Positions 53,824-62,962 of a DNA stretch of 64,000 nucleotides are shown here, piece after piece. The DNA lies in NCBI GenBank assembly GCA_028279985.1, contig JANQMR010000018.1, positions 1-64,000 of the forward strand. The letters run 5' to 3'. The position numbers and the translations under genes are program-made. The notes under the pieces are model-generated. The model had not been told where the DNA came from and made no database searches. It saw only the letters and a list, made by a program, of their open reading frames with translations. Source of the DNA: Woeseiaceae bacterium. GTDB taxonomy: Bacteria > Pseudomonadota > Gammaproteobacteria > Steroidobacterales > Woeseiaceae. The number at the start of each line of letters is the position of its first letter. Within the stretch, counting starts at the first letter, position 1.

Positions 53824-54470
53824 ATGCCAATCAATCTATCTCCGCGTGGTGGGTTAGGTACCCATGTGATGCGCGATGATCTGGTCGATGTGTTTTGCAA
53901 AGAATACACCGCTCACATGAGCACGCTCATAGCCGCGCAGCATGTCGATGTGAAGCGCATCAGATCTGAACAGGCCACAGTCGAAAAAGAACAGGCCAAT
54001 ATCGTTCAGGCCATCAAGGACAGTGTTCCTGCTGCTATGGTCAAGGGCGAGCTGGAGACAATCTCCACGCGCACGCAGGCCCTTAAGGACAAGTTAGCGG
54101 CTGTGGGCAATGAACGCACGCCTTTATTCATCCGGCCCTGGCGGGCCGCTACCGCGCCAGTATAAAGGCGCTGTGTCATGCCCTGAAAAACCAACAGGAC
54201 GGGCAAGCCAAAGAGCACGTGCGGGGCTTAATCGAGAAAATCGTCAGGCCCAAGAAAAAGGCGGACGGCCTGCAAATCGACCTCTACGGCGATCTGACGA
54301 AAATCCTGAGCATTGCTAGGGAGAAGAGCCTGCCGGGCTTGGAAAGTCTTGGCGGCTCCCGGCAAGTGATAATCTGCCAGAAACCTTCCAACATAGTGTT
54401 GGTAGACGGGGCGGGCTGTGGCCACTATTTGGCGCTGACGACAGCCATCGATATTGCCGCTGAGCCCTAA
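53824..54470 (+). pseudogene. Serine recombinase C-terminal remnant, frameshifted
   Basis: Frame one reads EYTAHMSTLIAAQHVDVKRI, EKEQANIVQAIKDSVPAAMV; after a shift near 54130 it goes on as CHALKNQQDGQAKEHVRGLI and EKIVRPKKKADGLQIDLYGD. This is the coiled-coil and end of a large serine recombinase. The catalytic and DNA-binding domains are missing. Confidence 0.8.
54409..54470. repeat. tRNA-3'-end-like att scar 3
   Basis: TTGGTAGACGGGGCGGGCTG then GCCACTATTTGGCGCTGACG and CCATCGATATTGCCGCTGAG follow the recombinase remnant. The same order is seen at 32573 and 55621. Confidence 0.7.
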
Positions 54471-54562
54471 GATTCCCCGCTTTTAAAAAGGACTGCGTTG
54501 ATAGGGACACGAGTTCTATTGCTAAGTAGCGGAGCTAGCTGGTGCGATTTGCGTCGGGCAGA

Positions 54563-55372
54563 TTAGATCTTCTTGCGGAGCTTCTGAACCCTACTCGAGA
54601 CTTCTTGCACATCGACATCGCCGCCACTGAATCGCTTATGGACTATCTTCGAGGACGCAGCCAAGCACTCGAGCAATACGGACGTAACCGGTAGCTCCTG
54701 ATCGGGCGACGATTCTTTTAGAATGTGGACCTTGAAGTCGTCTCCATTGACGACTTCGATATGACGCATAGATAGGCCCCGAAGGCTGTTGTGAGTATCA
54801 GAGCAAAGCCAATGATATAGACCTAGGTAGTCGTCTCCCATATCGGCCCGCTCGAAGCGCTCTTTTGCTTGAAGCTTCCGATACCCGTTCTTCTTTAGAT
54901 CTGCCAAACGCTCGGCCTCCATCGCCACCTCTTCCTCAAAGCCAGGCGCGTCACAAAGAGGCTTGAAGTACGGGTTTCCTTCCTGCGCTTGTTTGAACGT
55001 CTTCTGCCATTCCATCAGAGAGTTAACGTCGAGAAAATTCGCGTACTCGTCGTCATTGTGGAGGTTCACTAGATCCACGTACGCCTCCACTATCATTCGA
55101 GCCAAAGACCGAGATCCTGCCGGCTCGCCGATCGATACCAAGCGACAGGCCGAGTTAGCCAGCTCAAGCATTGATGCGTAAAGAAGAACAAACCAGAGGT
55201 CGATGCGGTTCTTCCGGTCGAACTTCAATTTTGCAGCTTTCTCGATCAACTCTGGGATCGCCCACTGAAGCAGCTCGAGGCGTTCTTCCCCCGGCGTTAC
55301 TTGCTTTGACTCGTCCACAGTACTTCCACGCTGTATGAACCATTTCCAGATCTTACACGCCGAAGCCATCAT
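54563..55372 (-). CDS. DUF5677-family protein
   Basis: The 269-residue protein is helical and soluble. SLARMIVEAYVDLVNLHNDD and WLCSDTHNSLRGLSMRHIEV match the pattern of DUF5677 proteins. The longest start is at 55372; an internal start is possible. The function is unknown; members are common in mobile and defence islands. It is flanked by recombinase remnants and scars. Confidence 0.7.
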   Translation of the reverse strand: MMASACKIWKWFIQRGSTVDESKQVTPGEERLELLQWAIPELIEKAAKLKFDRKNRIDLWFVLLYASMLELANSACRLVSIGEPAGSRSLARMIVEAYVDLVNLHNDDEYANFLDVNSLMEWQKTFKQAQEGNPYFKPLCDAPGFEEEVAMEAERLADLKKNGYRKLQAKERFERADMGDDYLGLYHWLCSDTHNSLRGLSMRHIEVVNGDDFKVHILKESSPDQELPVTSVLLECLAASSKIVHKRFSGGDVDVQEVSSRVQKLRKKI

Positions 55373-55583
55373 TACTCGAAGTCAAGAAACCAATTTTGCG
55401 CCGAATTTGGCCCGAATGCTTACTAGCTAGGCCTTAGAGCAATTCGATGTTGATGTTGCACAGGTCTGCGGCGCGCAGAAAATTTGAGAATCGCGCGGCG
55501 CCGCGCACCCATATTCACGCGCTGCTCGACGGAGTAACTCTCAAACTCAAGGACAGGGTCCTCTGGGCTCACCCAAGCCTAAA

Positions 55584-55690
55584 TGCAAAGGGCTTACCGA
55601 AGTAGGCCCTTTGCAAACAGAAGTGATACCGGGGGCAGGATGTGGTCACTATTTGGCGCCAACGAAAGCCATCGATATTGCCGCCGGATC
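55584..55690. repeat. Hairpin plus tRNA-3'-end-like att scar 4
   Basis: TGCAAAGGGC (55584-55593) pairs with GCCCTTTGCA (55606-55615). ACCGGGGGCAGGATGTGGTC and ACTATTTGGCGCCAACGAAA follow, as in the other scars. The order hairpin then GGGGGCAGGAT mirrors terminator then tRNA end at 59767-59828. Confidence 0.75.
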
Positions 55691-55789
55691 TTCCAACTGA
55701 GTTCTTCCCACTCAGACCGGAGCGTCAACCCAGACACGTTTTGGTTCCTCTGGCAGGATGCCGGGGAGTATTACAGACAAACCGGCGCC

Positions 55790-55825
55790 TAACGGTCGCT
55801 TAGCGACCGTTAGCGATGTTTTTTT
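55790..55825 (+). terminator. Putative rho-independent terminator
   Basis: TAACGGTCGC pairs with GCGACCGTTA around TTA; a run of seven T follows after five bases. No plus-strand gene directly precedes it. Confidence 0.65.
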
Positions 55826-56272
55826 CGGTCGATCCGAATTGCTCCGCAAATTGAGCAGCGCTAATATGACTGCTCTTGAGATACACATCTCAAGCAGAAA
55901 TTAGCTCTGCGGGTGACCCGCAGTTCCTGCGAGTCCACGGACTCACGCCTCTACCGTGCGGGCAGCTTCAGCCTTCCACGGACCCCAACGAATCTTACGC
56001 GGCAAATGCTGCATGTGTTCTTTTTTCGCGCAGAAAGAGCATCTCCATTCCGCGTACACGGCCGATGGGTCGTAGCAGTTTGTGCTTCGGTTCAACCGCC
56101 AAGGCGAAACCGCGGCGAGTCAGCCAGCACCGTCGTTTACTCTCCGTACTAGCAGAAGAAATTGCTGGGCAATTTGGATGCAAACCGTATAGCAAGAGTA
56201 AATAGCCCGAACACCCCCTACGCTATCCGCCAACAGGGCGGGAGCCTCCCGTATAACAAAGGAACCAGATGT
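55826..56272. other. Leader region of the recombinase operon, no gene supported
   Basis: Short frames on both strands have no family resemblance. The promoter of the recombinase operon should lie near the right end. Confidence 0.45.
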
Positions 56273-56470
56273 ATGACTAAAGATCTAGAAGTGGTGTTAA
56301 TCCCCAGTAACAAAAGTAATCGAACGCGACAAAAAGTCAGCGGTGCACATCCTCCCGACGTGCACATCATCGCCCTCGTCGAATGTCTCGCAAGACAGGC
56401 GGCGGAAAGGGACTTTCAGGCAGAGCTCTCCGACCCGAGCAGGAAACGCGAGGGCAGTAGAGAGAAATGA
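56273..56470 (+). CDS. Small protein upstream of the serine recombinase
   Basis: The ATG at 56273 (MTKDLEVVLIPSNKSNRTRQ) has AAGGA upstream. The 65-residue product has HPPDVHIIALVECLARQAAE and is translationally coupled with the recombinase (ATGA overlap at 56467-56470). Small frames of this type are often found directly before such recombinases; they may be recombination accessory factors. Confidence 0.7.
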   Translation: MTKDLEVVLIPSNKSNRTRQKVSGAHPPDVHIIALVECLARQAAERDFQAELSDPSRKREGSREK

Positions 56471-58050
56471 TCAGACCTACAAGGACGAGAGTGGCGCTTT
56501 ACGCACGATATAGTTCGGACTTACAAAACGACCGTTCTATTGAGCACCAGGTTCAATCATGTACCGAGTTCGCCGCGGCAAAAGGCTGGAACATCGTCAA
56601 CTGCTACAGCGATGCGGGAGTATCCGGCGCTTCTTTGAAGCGGCCTGGCATACAAGCGTTACTCAAAGACTCACTAAATGGCCAGTTTGATGTCGTCGTT
56701 GCCGAGGCACTTGACCGCCTTTCCCGAGACCAGGAAGGCATCGCTGGTCTATACAAACGACTGGAGTTTACCGACGTTGGGATAGTGACTCTCTCCGAGG
56801 GAGACATCTCCGCCTTGCACATTGGGCTCAAAGGCACCATGAACGCGATGTATCTTAGGGATCTCGCGGACAAAACCCGCCGTGGCCTACGAGGCAAGGT
56901 CAAGGAAGGCAAGTCCGGTGGTGGATTATCCTATGGATACCGGGTCGTCAAACAATTCACCGCACAAGGCGAGGCCATCCGGGGTGACAGATCGATCTAC
57001 GAAGCTCAAGCACTCATCGTGCGACGGATTTTCCACGAATACGCAAACCTCAACCGCTCGCCGAAGACGATCGCTCACCGACTAAATCAGGACGGTATCG
57101 CCGGCCCGTCAGGGAAGTCCTGGGGACCAACCACCATAAACGGCAATCGGAAGCGTGGTACCGGTATTCTCAACAACGAACTGTACATCGGTCAGCTCGT
57201 CTGGAACCGCCAGAGGTTCGTTAAGGATCCGTCGACCGGCCGCCGCGTACCACGCTACAACCCCCAAACCGAGTGGATACGTAGAGAGGTATCAGAACTC
57301 CGTATCGTTCCGCAGGACTTATGGGACGCAGCGAAAGACCGGCAGAAAAGTCTAGAGAAGTTCAGCGGCACCCCACATAAGTGCAATCGTCCACGATACC
57401 TGCTATCCGGCCTAATAAGATGCGGCGTTTGTGGCGGCGGGTACTCGAAGATCAGCAAAATGCACTACGGCTGTTCTACCTCAAGAAACAAAGGCCTGTC
57501 CGTTTGCGTCAACAGAAAGACGATCAGGCGCGACACGTTGGAACAGGCTGTTCTGGGTGCTCTCAAGGCACCGCTTATGCATGACGCCCTCGCCGATCGC
57601 TTCAGCGATGAATACGCGCGGCGCTTCGATGAACTGCGTTGTGATGATACAACCACTTTGGGTTCCTACAAAGCCGAGAAAGACAAGCTGGCCAAGGAAC
57701 GTAGAAATATCCTTGCGGCAATTCGCAACGGCATTTCCGTCTCACTAATCAAGGACGAACTTGAGCGGATTACCTTTCGGCTGAACGAGTTAGACGAACT
57801 TCTCATCCGTGAAAGCACACATGCCCTGCCGCACCGGCGCACACTGTCGACAAAACGCTATTTGACAGTGATCGACACACTCGCCGAAACGCTGAATTGT
57901 GAAAACACCCGCGCCGAATTCTCGGGACACTTAGCGAGGCTAATAGATAGAATTGTCCTGACGCCCGCAAAAGAGCACGAAGATCTGCAGATAACGTTGC
58001 ACGGTGCCCTCGCTAGCAATTTCTCGGTCTCAGGCGAGAAAACGGAGTAA
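56467..58050 (+). CDS. Large serine recombinase (intact)
   Basis: The 527-residue protein has the resolvase catalytic domain (VALYARYSSDLQ with likely nucleophile S16; FDVVVAEALDRLSRDQEGIA), a recombinase domain (GGGLSYGYRVVKQF, LNNELYIGQLVWNRQRFVKD), a zinc ribbon (RCGVCGGGYSKISKMHYGCS) and a coiled-coil region (ELERITFRLNELDELLIRES). All parts expected of an active site-specific recombinase are present. It probably moves the element that holds the neighbouring genes. The remnants at 28235, 30446, 43270 and 53824 are relatives. Confidence 0.95.
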   Translation: MIRPTRTRVALYARYSSDLQNDRSIEHQVQSCTEFAAAKGWNIVNCYSDAGVSGASLKRPGIQALLKDSLNGQFDVVVAEALDRLSRDQEGIAGLYKRLEFTDVGIVTLSEGDISALHIGLKGTMNAMYLRDLADKTRRGLRGKVKEGKSGGGLSYGYRVVKQFTAQGEAIRGDRSIYEAQALIVRRIFHEYANLNRSPKTIAHRLNQDGIAGPSGKSWGPTTINGNRKRGTGILNNELYIGQLVWNRQRFVKDPSTGRRVPRYNPQTEWIRREVSELRIVPQDLWDAAKDRQKSLEKFSGTPHKCNRPRYLLSGLIRCGVCGGGYSKISKMHYGCSTSRNKGLSVCVNRKTIRRDTLEQAVLGALKAPLMHDALADRFSDEYARRFDELRCDDTTTLGSYKAEKDKLAKERRNILAAIRNGISVSLIKDELERITFRLNELDELLIRESTHALPHRRTLSTKRYLTVIDTLAETLNCENTRAEFSGHLARLIDRIVLTPAKEHEDLQITLHGALASNFSVSGEKTE

Positions 58051-58117
58051 CGTGATCGGGGTCTTAGGCACGGTGAAAGATGACACGGGCACGGAATACA
58101 CAGAGCGTTCACCAAAG

Positions 58118-58762
58118 CTACTCATCGGCCACCTTGAACAAGGTGTTGCCCAGCCTACTAACCCGAGTCGCAACAAGCCCTTCAGCAACAAGATCCTGTA
58201 GTACGCGCCTGATCATGCCTTGCTCGTAATCTCCAAGTGATTCGAAACCTGATTGACGGGATCCCCACTGGCGAATACGTAGTGGCGAGAAGGCTGTAGG
58301 TTGAAATCTATTCAAGAAGTCCAGCACAAGTGGACGCAACGTCTGGGACGCGAAGTGCTTCGATAGTCCAGATATCTCGTCCATCCCGTGAACCAAGCGC
58401 TCTAACTCTACGATACGGGCCCGCTGTTCCGAAAATTCTTCCGCATATTCCTTTGCTTGTGTACTAACAACACGGTCAAATTCGATTGCCCCAATTTTCC
58501 GAATCCTCAACCCCAACTTGTGCCACGGCACTAGCGCAAGGATGAGAACCGCAAACGCAGCAAGCACCAAGTTACCCAACTGAAGAGCCTGCGGCGACGC
58601 ACTGTTTTCAGGATCCTGTATATACGCCCACATCAACGTAATAGCCGCACCAAGTACCGCGATAGCTGATAGTGCAAGCACACACCGCACCCATGGCGGC
58701 AACCCAACGACTCTCTCACCCTCAGAAATGAGAGATTCCTGTGAGTTGCTCGTATTCGTCAT
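58118..58762 (-). CDS. Two-TM protein with coiled coil and C-terminal helix-turn-helix-like domain
   Basis: The ATG at 58762 has GAGGT upstream. Two TM helices (VRCVLALSAIAVLGAAITLM and LVLAAFAVLILALVP) are followed by a cytoplasmic coiled coil (KEYAEEFSEQRARIVELERL) and a C-terminal region (LGDYEQGMIRRVLQDLVAEG, LVATRVSRLGNTLFKV) that looks like a winged helix. I do not recognise the family. It follows the membrane-anchored nuclease-like gene by 83 bp on the same strand. Confidence 0.7.
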   Translation of the reverse strand: MTNTSNSQESLISEGERVVGLPPWVRCVLALSAIAVLGAAITLMWAYIQDPENSASPQALQLGNLVLAAFAVLILALVPWHKLGLRIRKIGAIEFDRVVSTQAKEYAEEFSEQRARIVELERLVHGMDEISGLSKHFASQTLRPLVLDFLNRFQPTAFSPLRIRQWGSRQSGFESLGDYEQGMIRRVLQDLVAEGLVATRVSRLGNTLFKVADE

Positions 58763-58845
58763 ACTATTACCTCGTTGTGATGCTTACGCATCGCAGCACG
58801 ATAGACACCTGGGACATTCGGTGAGCGCAGTCAGGCTGTACTAAT

Positions 58846-59349
58846 CTATTTGAAGTCGATAACCGGTATATCCTCCAAGCCAACGCGCTCAAGGGAACGT
58901 AGTAGAGCTTGAACTTGAGTCGGTGGCGTATCGAACAACACGATCAGCGTAAGCCATTCCTTCGCGAAAGCGCTTACTTGTCCTAAACACCGATCTCGCT
59001 CTCCCTTGTTAGGATTCACCTTGATTTCCAGCGCGACGACGTCGTCAAGAACGATATCTGGCTCACCGTGGGCTGTTCTCGGTTTCGATTCAACCTCGTA
59101 ACCCGATTCTTGCCTGAAGTAGCTGACTAGTTCTTCCTGAAAGTCTTCCTCCCGTTCAAAACATCCGTCGAGTTCCAAGTCGCTCAATAGCTCGTCGACA
59201 TCAGCAGCGACCTGCCGTGTATGTTCGGGAAACTCATTTTCAGCCCGACTCCGCTTTCGAACCGACGCCAACCACGCGGAGAAGCCCATGCCCGCAAGAA
59301 CTCCACCTACAAAAAAACCGCCAGCAGTTCGGGAATCTAGATCAGACAC
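58846..59349 (-). CDS. Membrane-anchored PD-(D/E)XK nuclease-like protein
   Basis: The GTG at 59349 (VSDLDSRTAGGFFVGGVLAG) has AAGGAG seven bases upstream; the frame is open to 59376. One N-terminal TM helix (GGFFVGGVLAGMGFSAWLAS) is followed by FEREEDFQEELVSYFRQESG and HGEPDIVLDDVVALEIKVN, a PD-(D/E)XK core with Glu, Asp and E-x-K, and a downstream Gln (CLGQVSAFAKEW). The 167-residue protein would act on DNA at the membrane. Its neighbour is a two-TM protein, so they may form a membrane-bound complex. Confidence 0.75.
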   Translation of the reverse strand: MSDLDSRTAGGFFVGGVLAGMGFSAWLASVRKRSRAENEFPEHTRQVAADVDELLSDLELDGCFEREEDFQEELVSYFRQESGYEVESKPRTAHGEPDIVLDDVVALEIKVNPNKGERDRCLGQVSAFAKEWLTLIVLFDTPPTQVQALLRSLERVGLEDIPVIDFK

Positions 59350-59697
59350 ACGACATCTCCTTGTCAGTCTTGGCAAGAATGTTTAACGCAGTTGGGTAGC
59401 ACTTGCATCAGATTTCACCAAAAGAAGACGTTACTCAGACCATCGGCGAACATAGCCTGCATCAATTCGGTCAGTTGAGTATTTATCCCGCGACCGAGCG
59501 AAGGTTCGACCTCACTCCCCTTGAGATAGAGGGTTTCATTCCGCAGGCAGTCGCTTACTGATCGGCTAAAGATCGCGACACAACAATAGCACGACGAAAA
59601 TGCCTGAATAGCCCAGGCTTGATGCGGCGCATCCGATCAATACTGAAGATCGCCTAATTCACAGATGGCAAACCTTGGCCTTCACAGGTAAGCCTCG
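59350..59697. other. Intergenic, no gene supported
   Basis: No frame with resemblance to a known family is visible. The right end merges with the island-bounding repeat. Confidence 0.5.
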
Positions 59698-59828
59698 GTG
59701 GTATCGAGGGGCGATTTGAACCTGCCGTGTAAGCGATTGATTCTTTTATAAAAAAAAGCGCCAACAAAATAAAGCCCTGTAACCAACTGAGGTTACAGGG
59801 CTTTATTTGTGTACTTGGTAGCGGGGGC
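59698..59828. repeat. Right copy of the island-bounding direct repeat
   Basis: GGTATCGAGGGGCGATTTGA (59700 area), CGTAAGCGATTGATTC, the terminator hairpin and TGGTAGCGGGGGC repeat 34704-34829 with changes. Here the sequence runs on into the full tRNA gene. Confidence 0.8.
59767..59808 (-). terminator. Terminator of the tRNA-fMet transcript
   Basis: AAATAAAGCCCTGTAACC pairs with GGTTACAGGGCTTTATTT around a short loop, with A/T runs on both sides, so it works in both directions. It follows the tRNA 3' end. Confidence 0.9.
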
Positions 59829-59892
59829 AGGATTTGAACCTGCGACCTTCGGGTTATGAGCCCGACGAGCTGCCAGACTGCTCCACCCCGCA
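59816..59892 (-). tRNA. Initiator tRNA-fMet (CAT)
   Basis: The 77-nt cloverleaf has anticodon CAT and an encoded CCA. Initiator hallmarks are present: three G:C pairs at the base of the anticodon stem (GGG...CCC around CTCATAA), A11:U24 in the D stem, and a mismatch at 1:72. Here the mismatch is U1:U72 rather than the usual C1:A72. It lies after nuoN on the same strand and is the target for the island's att-like repeats. Confidence 0.95.
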
Positions 59893-59989
59893 TCGGCAGG
59901 CTGCGCATGATACAGAATATGACTCCTTGATGACAAGCCCCGTTCGCAGTTCGAGGATAAAGTCGGAGATGAGTCCTTTTTTCAAAGAC

Positions 59990-61423
59990 TTAGCCAAGCA
60001 CCTGCTGGCACAGGGCCCACAGCCAACCCGGTGCGATACCGAGCGCCAGCACGGCAATGCCGTTGAGGCTCATGACCACGCGGGCATCGGCGCTCGACTG
60101 CAGGACGGCCTTGTCCTCGGCGTCCTCGAAGTACATGTACCAGATGACCCGCAGGTAGTAGTACGCGCCGATCACGGATACGATGACCATCAGCACCGCA
60201 AGCTCGGTGTAACCCACGTCCAGCACCGCGCTGATCGCATTCAGCTTGCCGAAAAAGCCGATGAACGGCGGGATGCCGGCCAGGCTCAGCATCAGGAACA
60301 TCATGATCATCGCAAACCACGGGCTGCGTGCATTGAGTCCCTTGAAGTCGGCCAGGTTCTCCGCCTCGTAACCGCGCCTGCTCAGCAGGATGACCATGCC
60401 GAACGCGCCGGCTGCCGCAACCACGTAAGTCAGCGTGTAGAAAAGCGCGGCCGCGTAACCCTCGGCGGTACCGCAAAACACAGCCAGGAGGATGAACCCG
60501 ACGTGCCCGATCGTCGAATACCCCAACATGCGTTTGATGTTGGTTTGCACGATCGCGATGATGTTGCCGATCAGGATCGACAACACGGCGATTACCATGA
60601 CCATGTCCGCCCAGGTGTCGTGCAATACGCCCAGGCCGTCCACCAGTATCCTCAGGGTCAGCGCCAGCGCCGCGAGCTTCGGCGCCGAGGCGATGTACAA
60701 GGTAACCGGCGAGCGTGCGCCCTGGTAGACGTCCGGCAGCCACATATGAAACGGCACCGCGCCGAACTTGAAGCCGATGCCCACGATCAGAAACGCCAGC
60801 CCGAACCACAGCGGCAAGCTGTTCAAAGACGGATCCGCGGTAATTGCCGCGGTAATCTCGTCGAACTCCAGGCTACCGGTCACTCCGTAAACCCAGGAGA
60901 TGCCGTACAAGAGGCCGCCCGAGGCGATCGCGCCGAGGATGAAATACTTCATCGCGGACTCGGCCGACGTCACGTTGTTGCGGTCGATGGCAACCAGCGC
61001 ATACTGCGCCAGCGCCAGCGTCTCGAGGCCGAGATACATCGTCAACAGGCTGTTCGACGAGATCATGATCAGCATGCCGAGCAAGCCGAACAGGCCCAGC
61101 AAGTAGAACTCACCCTTGTGGAGACCGTTCGCCGCCAGGAAATCGCGGGAATAGATGAAGGACAAGGCCACGAACCCGGTTGCGGCGATCTTCAGCACCT
61201 GCGACAACGGATCGCTGACGTAGCTGCCGTCGAATATCACAATCCGGCCTTCCGGAGCCGTCGCGGCCAGCGCCCACAAGGTCACGGCAAGCGATGCGAG
61301 CGCAAGCCCGAACGTAATGAAGCGTTTGTCGTCGTCGACGAACAGGTCGGCGAGCAGCACGACACAGATCGCCCCGAGCAGCGTCATCTCCGGTGCGGCA
61401 GCGACAAAACTCGTTATGTCCAT
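59990..61423 (-). CDS. nuoN: NADH-quinone oxidoreductase subunit N
   Basis: The start MDITSFVAAAPEMTLLGAIC at 61423 gives 477 residues and about 14 TM helices. NuoN motifs include GLFGLLGMLIMISSNSLLTM, YLGLETLALAQYALVAIDRN, FKFGAVPFHMWLPDVYQGAR and GIPPFIGFFGKLNAI. It is a proton-pumping antiporter-like subunit of complex I. It ends the nuo operon; the stop is about 100 bp before the tRNA. Confidence 0.97.
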   Translation of the reverse strand: MDITSFVAAAPEMTLLGAICVVLLADLFVDDDKRFITFGLALASLAVTLWALAATAPEGRIVIFDGSYVSDPLSQVLKIAATGFVALSFIYSRDFLAANGLHKGEFYLLGLFGLLGMLIMISSNSLLTMYLGLETLALAQYALVAIDRNNVTSAESAMKYFILGAIASGGLLYGISWVYGVTGSLEFDEITAAITADPSLNSLPLWFGLAFLIVGIGFKFGAVPFHMWLPDVYQGARSPVTLYIASAPKLAALALTLRILVDGLGVLHDTWADMVMVIAVLSILIGNIIAIVQTNIKRMLGYSTIGHVGFILLAVFCGTAEGYAAALFYTLTYVVAAAGAFGMVILLSRRGYEAENLADFKGLNARSPWFAMIMMFLMLSLAGIPPFIGFFGKLNAISAVLDVGYTELAVLMVIVSVIGAYYYLRVIWYMYFEDAEDKAVLQSSADARVVMSLNGIAVLALGIAPGWLWALCQQVLG

Positions 61424-61434
61424 ATCGAGACCCG

Positions 61435-62955
61435 TCAATACTTGCTTCGAACGGCCTGTTCGACCAAGTGTTCGATCGATGGATTCATCATGTCGACCAG
61501 CGGCGCCGGCCACAGCCCGACGACCAGCACGGCGACCGCCAGAACGCCGAGCACGATGTACTCACGCCGCTTGAGATCCTCGAGCTCCCCTACCCGCTCG
61601 TTGGCCACTTCACCGTAGACCACCCGCTTGACCATCCACAGCGTATACGCCGCGCCGAGCACCAGCGTGGTCGCCGCGAAAAATGCAAACCAGACATTGG
61701 CCTTGAAACTGGCAACGATCACCATGAACTCGCCGACAAAACCGGAAGTCCCCGGCAGGCCGGCATTGGCCATTGCAAACAACACCATAAACGCGGCAAA
61801 AACCGGCATCGTATTGGCAACCCCGCCGTAGTCCGAAATCTTGCGGCTGTGCATACGGTCGTACAGCACACCGACGCACAGGAACATCGCGCCGGAAATC
61901 AGGCCGTGCGAGACCATCTGCACCATGCCGCCCGAAATTCCGAGTACCGCGCCGCTTTCACCTTGCAGGAACCAGACCAGGAAAAAGCCCAAGGTGACGA
62001 AACCCATGTGCGCAATCGACGAGTACGCAATCAGCTTCTTCATGTCTTTTTGCATCAAGGCAACGAAGCCGACGTAGACGACCGCAATCAGCGACAGCGC
62101 CACCATCAGGCCCGCGAAATACGCGCTGGCGTCGGGCACGATCGGCAGCGACAGCCGCACGAAGCCGTAACCGCCCATCTTCAACATGATCGCCGCCAGG
62201 ATCACGGAACCGCCGGTAGGTGCCTCGACGTGCGCATCGGGCAGCCAGGTGTGTACGGGCCACATCGGCACCTTGACGGCAAAGGCGAGCAGGAAGCCGA
62301 TGAAAATGAGCTTCTGCGCCGTCAGGCCGATCGGCGCATCCATGAAACCCAGCAAGTCGAAGCTGCCGGTAACCCGGTACAGGTAGATGAACGCCACCAG
62401 CATCAGAACCGAGCCGAGGAACGTATAAAGGAAAAACTTGACCGTCGCATAAATGCGCCGGGCGCCGCCCCACACGCCGATGATCAGGAACATCGGCACC
62501 AGCATCGCTTCCCAGAAGACGTAGAACAGGAGCCCGTCCAGCGCGCTGAACACGCCGACCATCAGCCCTTCGAGTATCAGGAAAGCCGCAAAATACTGCG
62601 CCGGCCGGGTCTTGATCGTCTCCCAGGCCGAGATCACGACCAAAGGCGTGATGAAGGTCGTCAGCAGTATCAGCGGCGCCGAGATACCGTCCACGCCCAG
62701 GTAGTAGTCGGCGCCGAGCGACGGCACCCACGGAATCCGCTCGACGAACTGCATCTCGGCGGTCGTATGATCGAAGCCCGTATAAAGCCCCAGCGACAGT
62801 AAGAACGTCAGCAGCGACACGGCCAGCGCGACCACCCGCATCGTACCGCTGCGCGACGACCGGGGATCGCCCTGGTCGCCTATCGCGAGCAAGGCCACCC
62901 CGCCCAGAATGGGCAGCCAGATCAGGATGCTCAACAGATTGTCGATGTCGCCCAT
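61435..62955 (-). CDS. nuoM: NADH-quinone oxidoreductase subunit M
   Basis: The ATG at 62955 (MGDIDNLLSILIWLPILGGV) gives 506 residues. NuoM motifs: DGISAPLILLTTFITPLVVI, FYVFWEAMLVPMFLIIGVWG, KVPMWPVHTWLPDAHVEAPT, YSSIAHMGFVTLGFF. It lies 11 bp before nuoN. Confidence 0.97.
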   Translation of the reverse strand: MGDIDNLLSILIWLPILGGVALLAIGDQGDPRSSRSGTMRVVALAVSLLTFLLSLGLYTGFDHTTAEMQFVERIPWVPSLGADYYLGVDGISAPLILLTTFITPLVVISAWETIKTRPAQYFAAFLILEGLMVGVFSALDGLLFYVFWEAMLVPMFLIIGVWGGARRIYATVKFFLYTFLGSVLMLVAFIYLYRVTGSFDLLGFMDAPIGLTAQKLIFIGFLLAFAVKVPMWPVHTWLPDAHVEAPTGGSVILAAIMLKMGGYGFVRLSLPIVPDASAYFAGLMVALSLIAVVYVGFVALMQKDMKKLIAYSSIAHMGFVTLGFFLVWFLQGESGAVLGISGGMVQMVSHGLISGAMFLCVGVLYDRMHSRKISDYGGVANTMPVFAAFMVLFAMANAGLPGTSGFVGEFMVIVASFKANVWFAFFAATTLVLGAAYTLWMVKRVVYGEVANERVGELEDLKRREYIVLGVLAVAVLVVGLWPAPLVDMMNPSIEHLVEQAVRSKY

Positions 62956-62962
62956 GAGCCGC

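Noticed and set aside
54411..54470. C-terminal VDGAGCGHYLALTTAIDIAA as a true protein end
   Set aside because: It reads through the tRNA-end-like scar; similar peptides appear whenever a frame crosses such sequence.
59834..62802. Two long plus-strand frames
   Set aside because: They are antisense to nuoN and nuoM, and are rich in His, Gln and Arg as expected from reversed membrane-protein codons.
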